Assembly: GCA_036583965.1 (NCBI GenBank)
Contig: JAZBQD010000027.1
Location: 30,511,001 to 30,575,000, forward strand
Source: Prunella strophiata
Taxonomy: Eukaryota; Chordata; Aves; Passeriformes; Prunellidae
DNA: 64,000 nucleotides
Reading direction: 5' to 3'
How positions within the stretch are numbered: position 1 is the first letter of the stretch; each line of letters begins with the position of its first letter. Below are positions 34,980-45,493 of this stretch, piece after piece. The translations under genes were made by a program, and so were the position numbers. A model generated the notes under the pieces. The model was given only the letters and a program-made list of their open reading frames with translations. It ran no database searches and was not told the origin of the DNA.

Positions 34980-35272
34980 CAGGAGCTCAGAGCAGCCCCA
35001 GCTCTGCCCCAGCCCCAGCCATGGCCCCAGAGCCAGGGGCAGGGCTGAGCCCAGCAATTCCCCTGCCCAGGAGGCAGAGCTGCTGCCCTGGCAGTGCCAG
35101 CCCTGAGCAGAGCCCACAGAGGCTCTGGGCTCTCCTCCCTGGGATGTTCCAGAGCCAAAGGACACACTGCTGTGCCCTGGGCTCTGGGATGGCCCTGCTG
35201 CAGCAGGGAGGTGCCACCACAGGAGCCACTGTGGCCATGCCAGCCTGACTCATCTTGGCATTCTGGGATTAC
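34980..35272 (+). mobile_element. CR1 LINE, 3' part after the minisatellite
   Basis: A GC-rich stretch leads into recognisable CR1 3' sequence: agaggctctgggctctcctc, cctgggatgttccagagcc, ggatggccctgctgcagcag, ending cagcctgactcatcttgg and attctgggatt. With 28,530-28,801 it forms one plus-strand CR1 interrupted by the array. 35,161-35,232 is almost identical to the complement of 36,932-37,003. Confidence 0.82.
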
Positions 35273-36359
35273 TTTTTCCAAGCCTTCCCTGAGGGTTATA
35301 CCAGCTCATACCAACCCATTAATGATAAAATCATCTCTGGCTTGCTGCAGGAGTTTTTGTTTCTTTGTGACATCATTAAGTAGACTTCCCTGGGTGTGAA
35401 AATGATTGGGAGTCCTCCTATTAAATAAGTTAATATTAAAGTGTTAGATTTATATTAAATAATTAAAAGAATAATGAATCTTACTAAATCATCAAGAATC
35501 CCACTCTTGTGCTGGCCCACACTCTCAAGTGAGGAAACACCTCTGAACCTGGAAATTCTTGGATTTCATATTCCCATTTCTTGTCAAAAGGGAAATTTTA
35601 GAAAGAAACTGAAATTAAGGATAATGAACTTGTGCTTATCTGGCACTGTAGGGAATCAGTCATTTATACTACCAGGCCCTCTGGCATAAAGTAGGAGAAA
35701 GGCTGCTAATTAACAGTGGTTGGTTATTAATCACACTTATTCCCTCTCCATTCACTCCATGAAGTGCTTGCACTACAAGTGCTTTCCTTGCTTGGAGAAG
35801 AGCAGCTGTATCTACTCCTGTGTATTCAAACAGACAGATGTTAGAAGGACCTTAATTTCCATACATTTGTCTGAAAAAAGGTCTTATGGTTACTATCTCA
35901 ATCTTGAGACTAATGCTTCTTAAAAATAATGCTTCTGAAACGCTTCTGAAAATAGAGCACACTTGAGTATTTCCAAGGATAGCACTTTATAAATTCATTA
36001 TAGGTACATTTAGAGGATAATTCATGGAAAAACAAAGATAAAAACTGTGACTGGCTCTACATCCATCACTCAAGAACATAACATCACTCTTGGCATAGGC
36101 AGCCCATGGGAGCTTATCTCAACAGAGTGAGAAATCAGACAAAATGGTAGAAATTAGTAGGAAAGGCAAAAATACAAAACAACCTGTGTTAATGCTCCTG
36201 GTGAAATCCAAGTGTATGTAAATCTTCCACATTCCCACAAAATCCCAGCAATGCTGACATGGGATGGCATCCCTGGAAGAGATCCAGATCAAGCCTGGTC
36301 AGAAAGGACCAGAGCAGACTGCCCAGACTGTGTTCAGCAGGTCTCTGAATAGCACCATC
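35273..36359. other. AT-rich non-coding DNA, nothing recognised
   Basis: No repeat family or credible exon was noticed, only short direct repeats of aatgcttct near 35,910-35,945. Confidence 0.3.
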
Positions 36360-36562
36360 ATGTGTCCAGAGTGCCACAGGCTGCCCAGGGAAGTGGGGGA
36401 TTCACCATCCTTGGAAGTGTTCAGGAAATGGGGGCATGTGGCACTTCTTGATACAATTTAGTGCCTGGTCAAAGGTTGGACTTGATCTTGCAGGTCTTTT
36501 TCAACCTTATTATTAAATTAAATTATTGACTAAATTATTCCATGATTTTATCATTCTATGAT
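36360..36562 (+). mobile_element. CR1 LINE 3' fragment
   Basis: ccacaggctgcccagggaag, gggggattcaccatccttgg, ggttggacttgatcttgcag, then an A/T-rich tail ending cattctatgatc. It belongs to the subfamily whose 3' end reads ttttcaacct rather than ccttccaacc. Confidence 0.8.
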
Positions 36563-36620
36563 CTGTGGATGGTGAATCCACAGCCTCTCTGGGCAGCCTG
36601 TGTCAGCGTTTGATCCCTCT
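36563..36620 (-). mobile_element. Short CR1 fragment, opposite strand
   Basis: atggtgaatccacagcctct then ctgggcagcctgtgtcagcg is the complement of the CR1 region at about 36,370-36,405. It lies back to back with the preceding plus copy. Confidence 0.65.
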
Positions 36621-36789
36621 CACGATAACAAATATATAAATTATAATAATCAATTAAATTACTTAAGTAGTATTTCTATTATTTCACTTTGGACCCACTG
36701 CTGCCTCACATCCTGCCACTTGACACAACTGAAAGAGCCTGATCAATTTCTTCTACACCTTTCCATTGGGTATTTATACACAAAAAGAG

Positions 36790-37012
36790 AGGGATAAGAC
36801 TCCCCAAACTTCCCTTTTCCTAGCCAGAGTAGTCCCAGCTCTCTGAGCATCTTGCCCTCAGCCCAAGACACAGCATTCCTGATGGGATCACACCAGTGCC
36901 AAACATGAATTCCAGACTGGTTCAGGCTGGAACAGTGGCTCCTGTGGTGGCACCTCCCTGCTCCAGCAGGGCCATCCCAGAGCCCAGGGCACAGCAGTGT
37001 GTCCAGAGTTCC
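36790..37012 (-). mobile_element. CR1 LINE 3' fragment, mirror of 35.1 kb
   Basis: The plus strand shows ggctcctgtggtggcacctc then cagggccatcccagagcccag, the complement of the CR1 end at 35,161-35,232 with a single mismatch over 72 bp. The part before about 36,900 matches more internal CR1 sequence less well. Confidence 0.8.
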
Positions 37013-38464
37013 TGAACTCTCTGGTCACTGTGGTATTAGACAGACAGACTTGTTTTCACCTCTCAAGGCCATTTCCATGTTCAGGTGACTTCCCAAGCTC
37101 TTTGCAGCATTAAGATTCATATTTGAGCCTAATTTAACACATTTTTGATTTGCATCAGATTATTCCATGGACACACAGCTCACAGGCCAGGACAAGAACT
37201 GAGGAATATCTAATTCCTACTTTGCTAATGATCAGAAGAAAATAGCACCTCCAAGACTGGGAAGTTATTACCTATTTTATATTATGTTATTGACCTCATT
37301 AGACTCAAACCCAGAAAATTATAACTGTCCATATAAATTGCAATTTTCCAATGTGTTATCTCCTTTCTTCTTTAGATTAAATATTGTCTTTAGTACAATA
37401 TAATTGCAGGGAACAATTTATTTCTGATTTCACCTGATAGACATATTACTGCTGTGTGCCAGTGTAAACCTTAAGTCTAGAACTAAGCATAAGATCAACT
37501 ATTAAAATTGATAGCAGATGTGGGCAAACTTCATATGAGCAGAAACACAGCTGGAAGTTGGTGGGAATGTGGCACACACATCTGTATTAGGTCTGCCATG
37601 GTGTTACTGTGCTGAACTCCAGAGGGAAAAAGTGCTTCTAATAGTTTTAGAAAATTATGGAGTAAAAATTGAAGTTACAGTGGTTGAAATTTATCATGTT
37701 CTTAATATATCTACACTTTTTTTTTTCTTTTTTTTCCTGAAGGCACCCATAAATATCCACCCTTTGTTTTCAAAAATTCATTTAGCTTGGCAGATCCTTC
37801 CAATAAATTCTAAAGTTTGTTAACACAGCCCTGACGTTCCTTAAGGAAATCTATTTAATCTTTCCACACACATACATTTTCTCCTGATTCATATCCATCT
37901 GCTCATCCAGTGAAATACGAGAATATTTCTCAGTTAAAAGTTTAGTACTTTCAAGGTTCTGGCTGGCACAGCTCTATCCCTCAGCTGGGTGGTGCCAGTT
38001 GAACCATGCCCAGAAGAATTCTGTGACCTTTAACATAATGGAACTTCATAACCTCCTCCATCTGCTACACAGAAGCCTAAATCACAGTGTAGTTAGGGAA
38101 AACCAAAAAGAAGTGGGTAAGGAGGTCTCAGAAATGTTAAACAGAAGGTTTTATTTGCAACTGCACTGAAATTCTCTTGGATATCTGGTGGTGGTCAGGA
38201 GCAAATGGTCCCCTGATCCTGATAGTGTTGAAGATGAGTGGACAACTCTGGAGGTCAAATCATTGATGGTGAAAGCAGGGTTTTGGTTTCTATGGTCACA
38301 CAGGAATCTTTGAAGACTGACAAGTGCATGAGAGACAAGAACCACCTGACCACGTGGGACAAAGATACCTTTGCCAGGTTGGCCCATCTGAAAAGGAGAT
38401 CTTTAAACTAGGAATTGGGAAATGAGCCAGCTCAGAGCCAGGAGAGGACAGATCAACATGGGCA
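37013..38464. other. AT-rich non-coding DNA, nothing recognised
   Basis: A T-rich stretch lies at about 37,717-37,738. No element or exon is supported. Confidence 0.3.
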
Positions 38465-38610
38465 ATATGAAGTGTTCCAGGCCAGGTTGGATGGGGCTTG
38501 GAGCAGCCTGATCTAGTGGAAAATGTCCCTGCCCATGGCAGGGGGTGGAACAGGATGAGCTTTAAAGGTCCTTTCCAACCCAAGCTGTGAATCCATGATT
38601 CCATGATTGT
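38465..38610 (+). mobile_element. CR1 LINE 3' fragment
   Basis: ccaggttggatggggcttgg, aatgtccctgcccatggcag, aaaggtcctttccaacccaa, then two terminal repeats (atccatgattccatgatt). Confidence 0.88.
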
Positions 38611-38719
38611 GGTGACTGTGCTACAGACCTTTTGATTGGGAAGAAGTAGATGAGCCCCTCATTTTTACAGGATTTCCAACAGGAATCTCACTAAACTCAA
38701 GAGTGGGAAATGCTAGGTC

Positions 38720-38848
38720 CTTCCAGTGGGGAAAAACAAATCCATGCTCTGCTGGGCACTGTGTGGCTGGAAGGCAGCTTTGCTGCAGAGAAGGACCTGG
38801 GGGTCCTGGTGAACACCAAAGCTGAACAAAGGTCCACGTGCCCAAAGG
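38720..38848 (+). mobile_element. CR1 LINE, part upstream of an inserted LTR
   Basis: ggcagctttgctgcagagaa then ggacctgggggtcctggtga is CR1 sequence just downstream of the reverse-transcriptase domain. It breaks at the LTR's target site and continues at about 39,269. Confidence 0.78.
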
Positions 38849-39268
38849 TGTGGCAACCACATTTTCTGAACATGATTCCTTCACTCAGGTTTTTCTCCTG
38901 GGAGGCTGGAAAGGCAGAGAAAGGCCCAGAGAAAGAAAACAATTCTTATCTCATTTGCTTCTCCTGTGCTGTGCTCATGTGGAATGTGTTTGGAGGTTGT
39001 TTATCTGAAGGTGATTGTTTGATTGGGCACTGTGTGAGTTGTTATGACTTATTGGTGAATTAGAGCCAAGCTGTGTGGGGACTCTGGAAAGAGTAATGAG
39101 TTTTGATTATTCTCTCTTTAGCATTCTTTTAAGATCATTCTTCTATATTCTTTAGTCTAGTTAATATAGTATTCTTTAATATAATATAATAATGAAATAG
39201 CCTTTGATAACATGGAGTCAGGTGCATCATTCTTCCCTGTCACTGGGCTCACCTGCTTTTACAATACA
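38849..39268 (+). mobile_element. Solo LTR inserted into a CR1
   Basis: The element starts TGTGGCAACC and ends AATACA. The bases caaagg stand just before it (38,843-38,848) and again at 39,267-39,272. With TG...CA ends, the duplication is aagg plus two bases shared with the LTR end. The internal text (aaaacaattcttatctcatt, caagctgtgtggggactctg, gataacatggagtcaggtgc) matches a common songbird LTR type as I remember it. A degraded polyadenylation region (ataatgaaatagcc) lies near 39,190-39,203. No retroviral genes are attached. Confidence 0.78.
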
Positions 39269-39615
39269 AAGGCAGCCAGCAGCCTTTGGGAAGAGCATGG
39301 TCAAAGGAAGTGTTCTTTCCTCATCACAGACACTGGGATACACAGCTGGAGTGATGTGTCCAGTGCTGGGTAAGGCAGACAAGGACTTAGCAGGGTTAGT
39401 CCAGCAAAGGATTTCATTTGATATTGCTTTGAGGAAACAGCACAGGAAAACCTCCAGATATCTTTTCCAACCTCAACTCTCCTATGATACATGACATTCT
39501 GCCACATTACTCTCCTTTCAGTTTGGTGGGAGCTGTCCCTGACCATGCAGGGGGGTTAGAAATAAATGGTTGTTAAGGTCACTTCCAACCCAAACCACTT
39601 TGGGATTCTGAGATC
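39269..39615 (+). mobile_element. CR1 LINE, part downstream of the inserted LTR
   Basis: This continues the CR1 cut at 38,848 (ggaagtgttctttcctcatc, gtgatgtgtccagtgctggg). It ends with cacttccaacccaaaccac and tttgggattctga. The copy is diverged and internally shortened. Confidence 0.72.
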
Positions 39616-40360
39616 AAAGTTTCCAAAGTAGCATCTGATGTGGGAAAAAAACCTGAATATGCAAAATTTTATAGGTGGAGCACTAAGCATTTTCTGATAA
39701 AAACTTACAAAGTGCCTGCTAGCAACACTTGCAGGATAAAAGCATGTGAATGCTTTAAATATTTTGTTGAAACCATCTGTGAACCTCCAATGCTTCCATT
39801 ATAGCAATTCTCTCAAATATAATAACTGGGAAGAATTACAATGAAATAAGCATCAAAGCGACTTTTAAAATAGGAGAATTTTTGACAACAAATGTTCTTT
39901 CAAGGGTGAGAGCTGCAGGTCCACAAACCATTAAATCAATGAAACTTTTACTTAAAATTTTGGAATGATAGAAGTTAAGTAGTGGGTACATCTGCAAAAT
40001 ATATTTTGCATTCAGCTCAGTAATTACAGGACATCCATCATTTGTGAATCTTCTCACCAACAAATTGCATAAAATTCTCCAGCCTGTGTTATTGTACCAA
40101 TATCTTATTTCTTTCAGAGATAATTTATGTTGCTTTTCTCAAGGATGTGTTGCCAAGCCATTATCCACACATTTTGCTACTGTAAAAACAACAATGTACA
40201 GACAAGTCCTGCACTTTTTTCTGGAGGCAGCAAGATTTGGGCTGGATATGAATTTATGGTGGTGCAAAGTTTATATTCTCATGCCAAAGACTTTAAAAGC
40301 CTTGCACTTGGTCATCTCTAGAGCTGTTGGAAATTTCAGGTTTTTTTGAAAAATAAGCTT
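39616..40360. other. Non-coding DNA, nothing recognised
   Basis: No repeat family was found. If the minus-strand exon at 40,361-40,472 is real, this would be its 3' untranslated region. I see no minus-strand AATAAA in it. Confidence 0.3.
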
Positions 40361-40472
40361 TTAGTCATCACAATTAACAAGGCGAATGTCTGCTCCAAGA
40401 CTATAAGGAACCAGTAAATCATAAAGATGAGTAAAGTCTTCTCCTCCAAAGGTTACAGTGTCAGTAAAAAAC
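40361..40472 (-). CDS. Candidate 3'-terminal coding exon, unidentified
   Basis: I do not recognise a protein. On the minus strand, a pyrimidine-rich tract and CAG acceptor (just above 40,472) open a frame of 36 codons that ends in a TAA stop at 40,361-40,363. The first base would complete a codon begun in an earlier exon. The peptide has ordinary soluble-protein composition, for example GGEDFTHLYDLLVPYSLG in the middle and a C-terminus ending NCDD. Against it: a 36-codon open frame is common by chance, and no partner exon with matching phase was found. The 45.5-kb candidate ends in phase 0, while this one needs two carried-over bases. Confidence 0.25.
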
Positions 40473-40807
40473 CTGAAAGTGAAAAATATGTAAAGAGCTT
40501 TATAAACACCTGGTTCCAACATGGAATTAATTTTCAATTACAGTAATATAAAAGTTTTCTGAGTTATTGTAACACTGCCCTTTCCAGCTGCATTTCTCCT
40601 ACAGGGCAGAGGCATTATCTATCTGAACAAACAAAGGTGGGTGAAGCATTTGGAGTGCAGTTGTTGTGCTGTAGAATTTTAGAAACTACATTATTGCATG
40701 ATCTAGTCACACCTGGGTAAATAGTACTGTAAACAACAGTCATCTGTGAGAATCCATTGTTTAAATGATAATATTTCAGAACTGTGGAAACCAGGAATAT
40801 TTATCTG

Positions 40808-40918
40808 TCCAGGCTGTGGACTCCCCATCCCTGGCAGTGTTCAAGGCCAGGCTGGGGGTGGCACTGAATGGGCTTTAAGGCTCCTTCCAACCAAACCATT
40901 ACAGGATTTTACAATCCT
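40808..40918 (+). mobile_element. CR1 LINE 3' fragment with internal deletion
   Basis: gactccccatccctggcagt, gttcaaggccaggctggggg, ggctccttccaaccaaacc. The block between the ggctggg and ggtggcactgaatgg regions is missing. Confidence 0.82.
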
Positions 40919-40940
40919 ATTATTTATCAAATTGCTTTTT

Positions 40941-40942
<2 letters not shown>

Positions 40943-40989
<47 letters not shown>
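40943..40989. repeat. Poly-T tract, 47 T
   Basis: An uninterrupted run of 47 T, close behind a CR1 fragment and separated from it by about 25 bp. Confidence 0.9.
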
Positions 40990-42564
40990 CCAAGTCAGTA
41001 GAGTTAAAAACAGTGAGTAAAGCAAAAGAAAGAGAGTAAATTCATGGAACTGCCTAAACCCATCACAAAAACTATATAACCCATTCATGGCTGCAAAGCA
41101 CTTGCTGTGGAAGCAAGACAGATCACTCCTTAACCCCTATAAACTTTTCAGGAACAATCAGGAACTGTGAAAGGAGTTGCAATTATTTACAAACCTGGGT
41201 GTTTTTCTCCTGCCAGCAATAAAATTTATGTAAGAGCTCCAAGTGCTATTTCACTTTGATTGTCTTTGCCACTTTTACATTTTATCCTCAAATAAAATAT
41301 TGCTAATTTGATGTGAAAATGATGCAATGTCAGAGCAAGGTCTTCTACACTTGTTTTGGATTTTTTTGGGGTTTTTTTGTTTGGTTTTTTTTTTGGTTTT
41401 TTTTTTTTTTTTTTAAACAGCTAGCAAAACCAAATACCTGCTACAGGTTCTCTACTTTGGTATATTGATTTTTGCTTTGCAGTGGTTGTGGTGGTGGGGT
41501 GACCTTGGCTGGCTCTGGATGCCCAGATGTACTCTGCTCTCAGCCACAGAAATATTTGCCCATATTTACCCATATTTGCTCATATTTGCAGAGAACATTT
41601 GCAAGAAGGCTTCAATAACCATTAAGCTTTTTCTGCAAGCCAAATTATAAAGTTTATGGGTTTTTTGCCATTGTTTGTTCATAAAATTTCTATTTAAAAA
41701 AATAACAAAGACATTAAGCAAAACTGAGTTTTTCAGGCTCAGGAAAATTAAAGATTACACTAGTCTTTTTAATCCACTTTTTATTATTTTATTATTACTA
41801 GCTAGAAAGGTAATGCATCCCCAAAGTTTTACTAAAAGACTTGACTTTCCTCTTATTATGGAAAATATATCCATGTCTAGTTTTACCTTTTTCCTCTCTG
41901 CTGAAATAGGTACATTTTCTATTTAATTTGTATTAGCAATAAGCTCCCCATTAAAATCGAAGTTAAGCAAAGAATGAAAAGGCTCCCATGTGTTCTGGTT
42001 TACTGACAGGTTTTTACCTTAGCCCAATTTGTCAGATCAGCATAGTTTTACATAAGCAAGTTTTAATTACCTGAAATGCAAAATTAATAGTTTCCCCCAG
42101 TTGTAGAATGACTTAAACAAACACTTATTTATTTAGATCAAAGAAAGCAATTAAAGATATTTGGGAAAATTTTAATTACACAAAACATATTTGTATTTCT
42201 AACCCAAAGCCAATTCAATTGAACGCTGTTTAAAAATGCATTATTCTTGTTCAGGGAGTATATTAATCCTATAGTTCCTGAAAAGCTTTAAAAAAAATTA
42301 CTTTTCACTTTGTTTTCTAACTCACAAAACAGGGAACCACAATGAAGTGACCTTGTGTCTGCTGCTTTCCTCATTTCTCACACTTGCCACTGAAGCCACC
42401 TGCTAGGTGCTCAATGTTTTTAAAGGCATGCAAATGGCCACCAGGTTCTCAGACAAAACTCTCAGGAAGGGTCCAGGTATCATTTTAAATTATACACCCT
42501 GACCAATCATCAACCCAGCTCTAATTTAGGGCTCCAGCCTCTCCTGAGCTTGATGTGTTTCATC
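40990..42564. other. AT-rich non-coding DNA with T-rich tract and a possible LTR remnant
   Basis: A T/G-rich tract is at about 41,359-41,415. At about 41,484-41,545, tggggtgaccttggctggct and the following bases resemble the start of a common avian LTR, but only about 60 bp match. Nothing else was recognised. Confidence 0.35.
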
Positions 42565-42645
42565 CAAAGGGGACATTTCCCAAGGGGTTGGAACCAGATG
42601 ATTTTAAGCTCCCTTCCAACCCAAACCCTCCTGTGATTCTGTGAC
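42565..42645 (+). mobile_element. CR1 LINE 3' end
   Basis: ggttggaaccagatgatttt, cccttccaacccaaaccctc, then tgtgattctgtgac: the terminal 80 bp of a CR1. Confidence 0.85.
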
Positions 42646-43139
42646 TTTTCATCTGTTACTTGGCTTAGCTGCTTCTTGTGGAACTGTGTCACCTGTGGCA
42701 TCCTCTGGCATGAATTCCAGCACTTCCTTCTCATGGTGTGTTTGTGCCATGGGCTGGCAGTGGAACCGTCTCCTCAGAGCCACCAGTCTGGGTAAGAGGG
42801 GAGCTCAGGAGGGATGTTGGAGTGGAGTTGTCATCAGAACTATGGCAGGAGCAAAATTTCCCTCTGAATCACACCCTGACTCCCTCCTGTCTCTTGGAGC
42901 CCTTTTTTAGAGTGGATTTCCCTTCTTTGGGATGCATCTTCTTATCACCAATGCAACCCTCTTCCTACCCAGCATTGATAAAGGCAAAACCAAACACTCC
43001 TTTCTTTTTCAAGAGCTTCTATTGACTTTCTTGTGAGGAGTAGGAAGGGGAAGGTGAGTCTGTGGCTGTCCCAAGGAGGGAAGGGAAGCAAAAGAAAATC
43101 TGCAGAAAATAGCACAGAGGAAAAGGCATTCTTCTGGAC

Positions 43140-43215
43140 ATGGTGGGATTCAGGCAAGGGTTGGACCTGATGGTCCTGAGGGTTTTTTCCAACATTACTG
43201 ACCCTGTGGTTGTGT
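43140..43215 (+). mobile_element. CR1 LINE 3' remnant, diverged
   Basis: gggttggacctgatggtcct then gagggttttttccaacatta resembles the 3' end of the CR1 subfamily that reads ttttccaacctt. It is short and diverged. Confidence 0.55.
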
Positions 43216-43334
43216 ATTTCTGCACAGGACAAGGCCCTGACTCCAGCAAGGAACACCCAGCAATGCAAGCTCACAACATTTTCAGAGAGTCAGTTTCAGA
43301 GCAAGGGTAAAACATGAATTTCTCTGTGCTTGAG

Positions 43335-43651
43335 TGTGGTAGTAGGATCTTAGTTGGGTAATAATTAGTATTGACTCTATGATGTAGAAAGCATGAAAAA
43401 GTTACTTTATTATTAGAAATTTATAGTTCTTATAGAAATAGTGGTGGACTTAAGACTAGGTTGGTTTCAAAGTGAAAACTTCTCACAGTGTTGGTGAGTT
43501 ATCAATAGCACACTCTGGAAAATTATATCTATGAACAATGGTTACAGAAAGAGAGATAATGATTGTTTGAATTCTTGCCTCTAAGATTCCCAGGCTCAGC
43601 CTGGGAGAAATTATCTCTGTTCTTTCTTTGACTGAACTGAGAATATCCACA
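43335..43651 (-). mobile_element. Solo LTR, 317 bp
   Basis: On the minus strand the element runs from TGTGGATATTC to CTACTACCACA, so the ends are the inverted repeats TGTGG/CCACA. An AATAAA lies near the 3' end of the minus-strand reading (43,406-43,411). The interior (gattcccaggctcagcctgg on the plus strand) resembles a songbird LTR type I recall. No clear target-site duplication was found, so the boundaries rest on the terminal repeats alone. Confidence 0.62.
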
Positions 43652-43829
43652 TTTGGGGCTGTTCAATAGTTCAGGCTTTGCTCAGGACCCAGCAAGCAGT
43701 CCTTTATTCAGGTGAAATTCTAATTTCCCCAGGCATGGTGTATTGTGCCTTCCCCTGTGATCTCTTAGCTGATTGATTAACATAAAGAATGAAATGCTAC
43801 TTGATATGAGGAAGGGTTCAGGAATCAAC

Positions 43830-43892
43830 CAGGAGGTGGAACCAGGTGATCTTTAAGGAGCCTTTCAATAAACCATTCTGTGATTCCATTAT
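43830..43892 (+). mobile_element. CR1 LINE 3' end
   Basis: ggaaccaggtgatctttaag, then a shortened ccttccaaccc block, then aaaccattctgtgattcc. Confidence 0.75.
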
Positions 43893-44110
43893 TATATCTA
43901 CGTGCATAATATTAAGGTAAATTCAAGGAAAAGTGACCCTGAAAGAATGCTCTAGGATAAAGACACAAAGTAATTAAATTTAAAAAAACCCCAAGCCAAC
44001 AAAACAACTGCAATCTGCTTCATGTACAGCTGAAATTGTCTCTTCAGATTTTGCTATTTTGGGTACTTGTACACAACTTAGTTTGGATGTATTTTCCTTC
44101 ACTTCTGTAG

Positions 44111-44276
44111 ATTTTAATCTGTATTAGTGTGAAACTAATGGATGAACCTGAAAGGCTCTGTTACAGAGAGACAAATGGATGTAACACCTTCCTATTTACC
44201 CAGAGCAGGCAGCTTGTGATTGAGGAGAGAATTGACTATTATGCTGTTCTGGCAAACATAAAGAGACATTTAAAAG
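44111..44276 (+). CDS. Candidate internal coding exon, unidentified
   Basis: I do not recognise a protein. A pyrimidine-rich acceptor (ttttccttcacttctgtag) ends at 44,110. From there one frame stays open for 55 codons to a donor-like AAAAG|GTATAA at 44,276/44,277. The peptide is soluble-looking, for example CNTFLFTQSRQLVIEERIDY. It starts in phase 0 and ends one base into a codon. Against it: the donor is only moderate, no neighbouring plus-strand exon was found, and the nearby candidates at 40.4 and 45.5 kb are on the other strand. Confidence 0.22.
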
Positions 44277-44675
44277 GTATAACACCAGCTGCCCACGGAA
44301 ATCCAACACAAGGCAGCACTTTTTCATCTGGTGTTGTACATCTGTTTTCAGTGGCTCATCCAGCACATTCTGCTGCAGAGACAACCACACAAAGAGACAG
44401 AAATGGAGCATTAGTGGCAGGCAGAGTTCATCCTACTGTTTCTGGATAAGACACTGGCAATGAACATTAATAGACCAAACCATCTCAGCCTGAGCTGAAA
44501 ATACCATTTATATAATTGGTTCCTACACACTGTGAGAAATGAAGTTGCTGTATTAAAATTTAAAATAAAAAATGTCTTCTCCATGCAGAGGAAAAAGCTG
44601 TTTTATATAGGAAATTTTTATGCTATTGCTCCTTTCTTTTTAGTATCTGTTCTTACATAAAATATAAAGGACACC

Positions 44676-44875
44676 TACAGGGATGGGAACTCCACCACCT
44701 CCCTGGGCAGCCCCTTCCAATCCCTGACCACCCTTTCTGTGAGGAAATTACTCCTGCTGTCCAACCTGAACCTCCCCTGGCACAACTTGAGGCCATTTCC
44801 TCTTGTCCCATCCTTTATTCCTTGGAAGTAGAGCCCAACCTCCACCTGGCTGCACCCTCCTTTAAGCATTAGTAA
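44676..44875 (-). mobile_element. CR1 LINE 3' fragment
   Basis: The plus strand reads ccaccacctccctgggcagc, ccctgaccaccctttctgtg, aacctgaacctcccctggca and cccatcctttattccttgg, the complement of the same CR1 region as at 26.6 kb. The terminal repeats are missing. Confidence 0.86.
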
Positions 44876-45493
44876 AGCACAAATTCAGTACAGAGAAGAG
44901 CCCACGTGGGCCATGTAATTAAATTCTTTATTTGTAACACACTGTATTTGTTATGTCAAGTAACATAACAGCTCCACAGTGCTTGCTTTTAACTTCTGAC
45001 ATCCCAAGCTCCTCAAAGGCTTCCCTTACATCACTTTTTTTGCTAAGTCTGGCCTATAAGAACTTCTTAGAAATTATAAACATTTGAGACAAGGACTATT
45101 TGACTCAGCAACTAAACCAAACCACACCTAAAGCAAAGCAGAAATATGATAAATACTGAAATGTTAGTCAATTTTCTTTGTTGTATTTCTGCCACCAAAG
45201 GTAAAAAAGGAAAAGATTTGGTGACAAGCAAGAATGATTTGGCTCAACTTCTAAAAAGGCATAGAAAAGTTCTTTAAGTATAGCATACACCGGGCTGATG
45301 TATTTAATTTTCAATTACTAAAACAAAGCTGGTTTTCCCATAAATATGGTCTCTGGTTTGTATCTGAATAATTTGTTCTGTTGTGTTCTGCAGGAGCAGA
45401 GACACATGTCAACAGTGTATGACAAAACATTGCTTACAAATATTAAGAGTTTATGGAAAAGGAAATATATCATCATGGTTCTGCAACTTTTAC
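44876..45493. other. Non-coding DNA, nothing recognised
   Basis: AT-rich sequence. No element or exon is supported. Confidence 0.3.

Noticed and set aside
28387..35248. Open frames of 1009, 2222, 2085 and 1225 codons on the plus strand and 615 codons on the minus strand, rich in V/P/C/Q/S or G/H/T/D
   Set aside because: They are translations of the 10-bp minisatellite, which has no stop codon in any plus-strand phase. They begin and end in CR1 sequence, with no splice sites or family resemblance.
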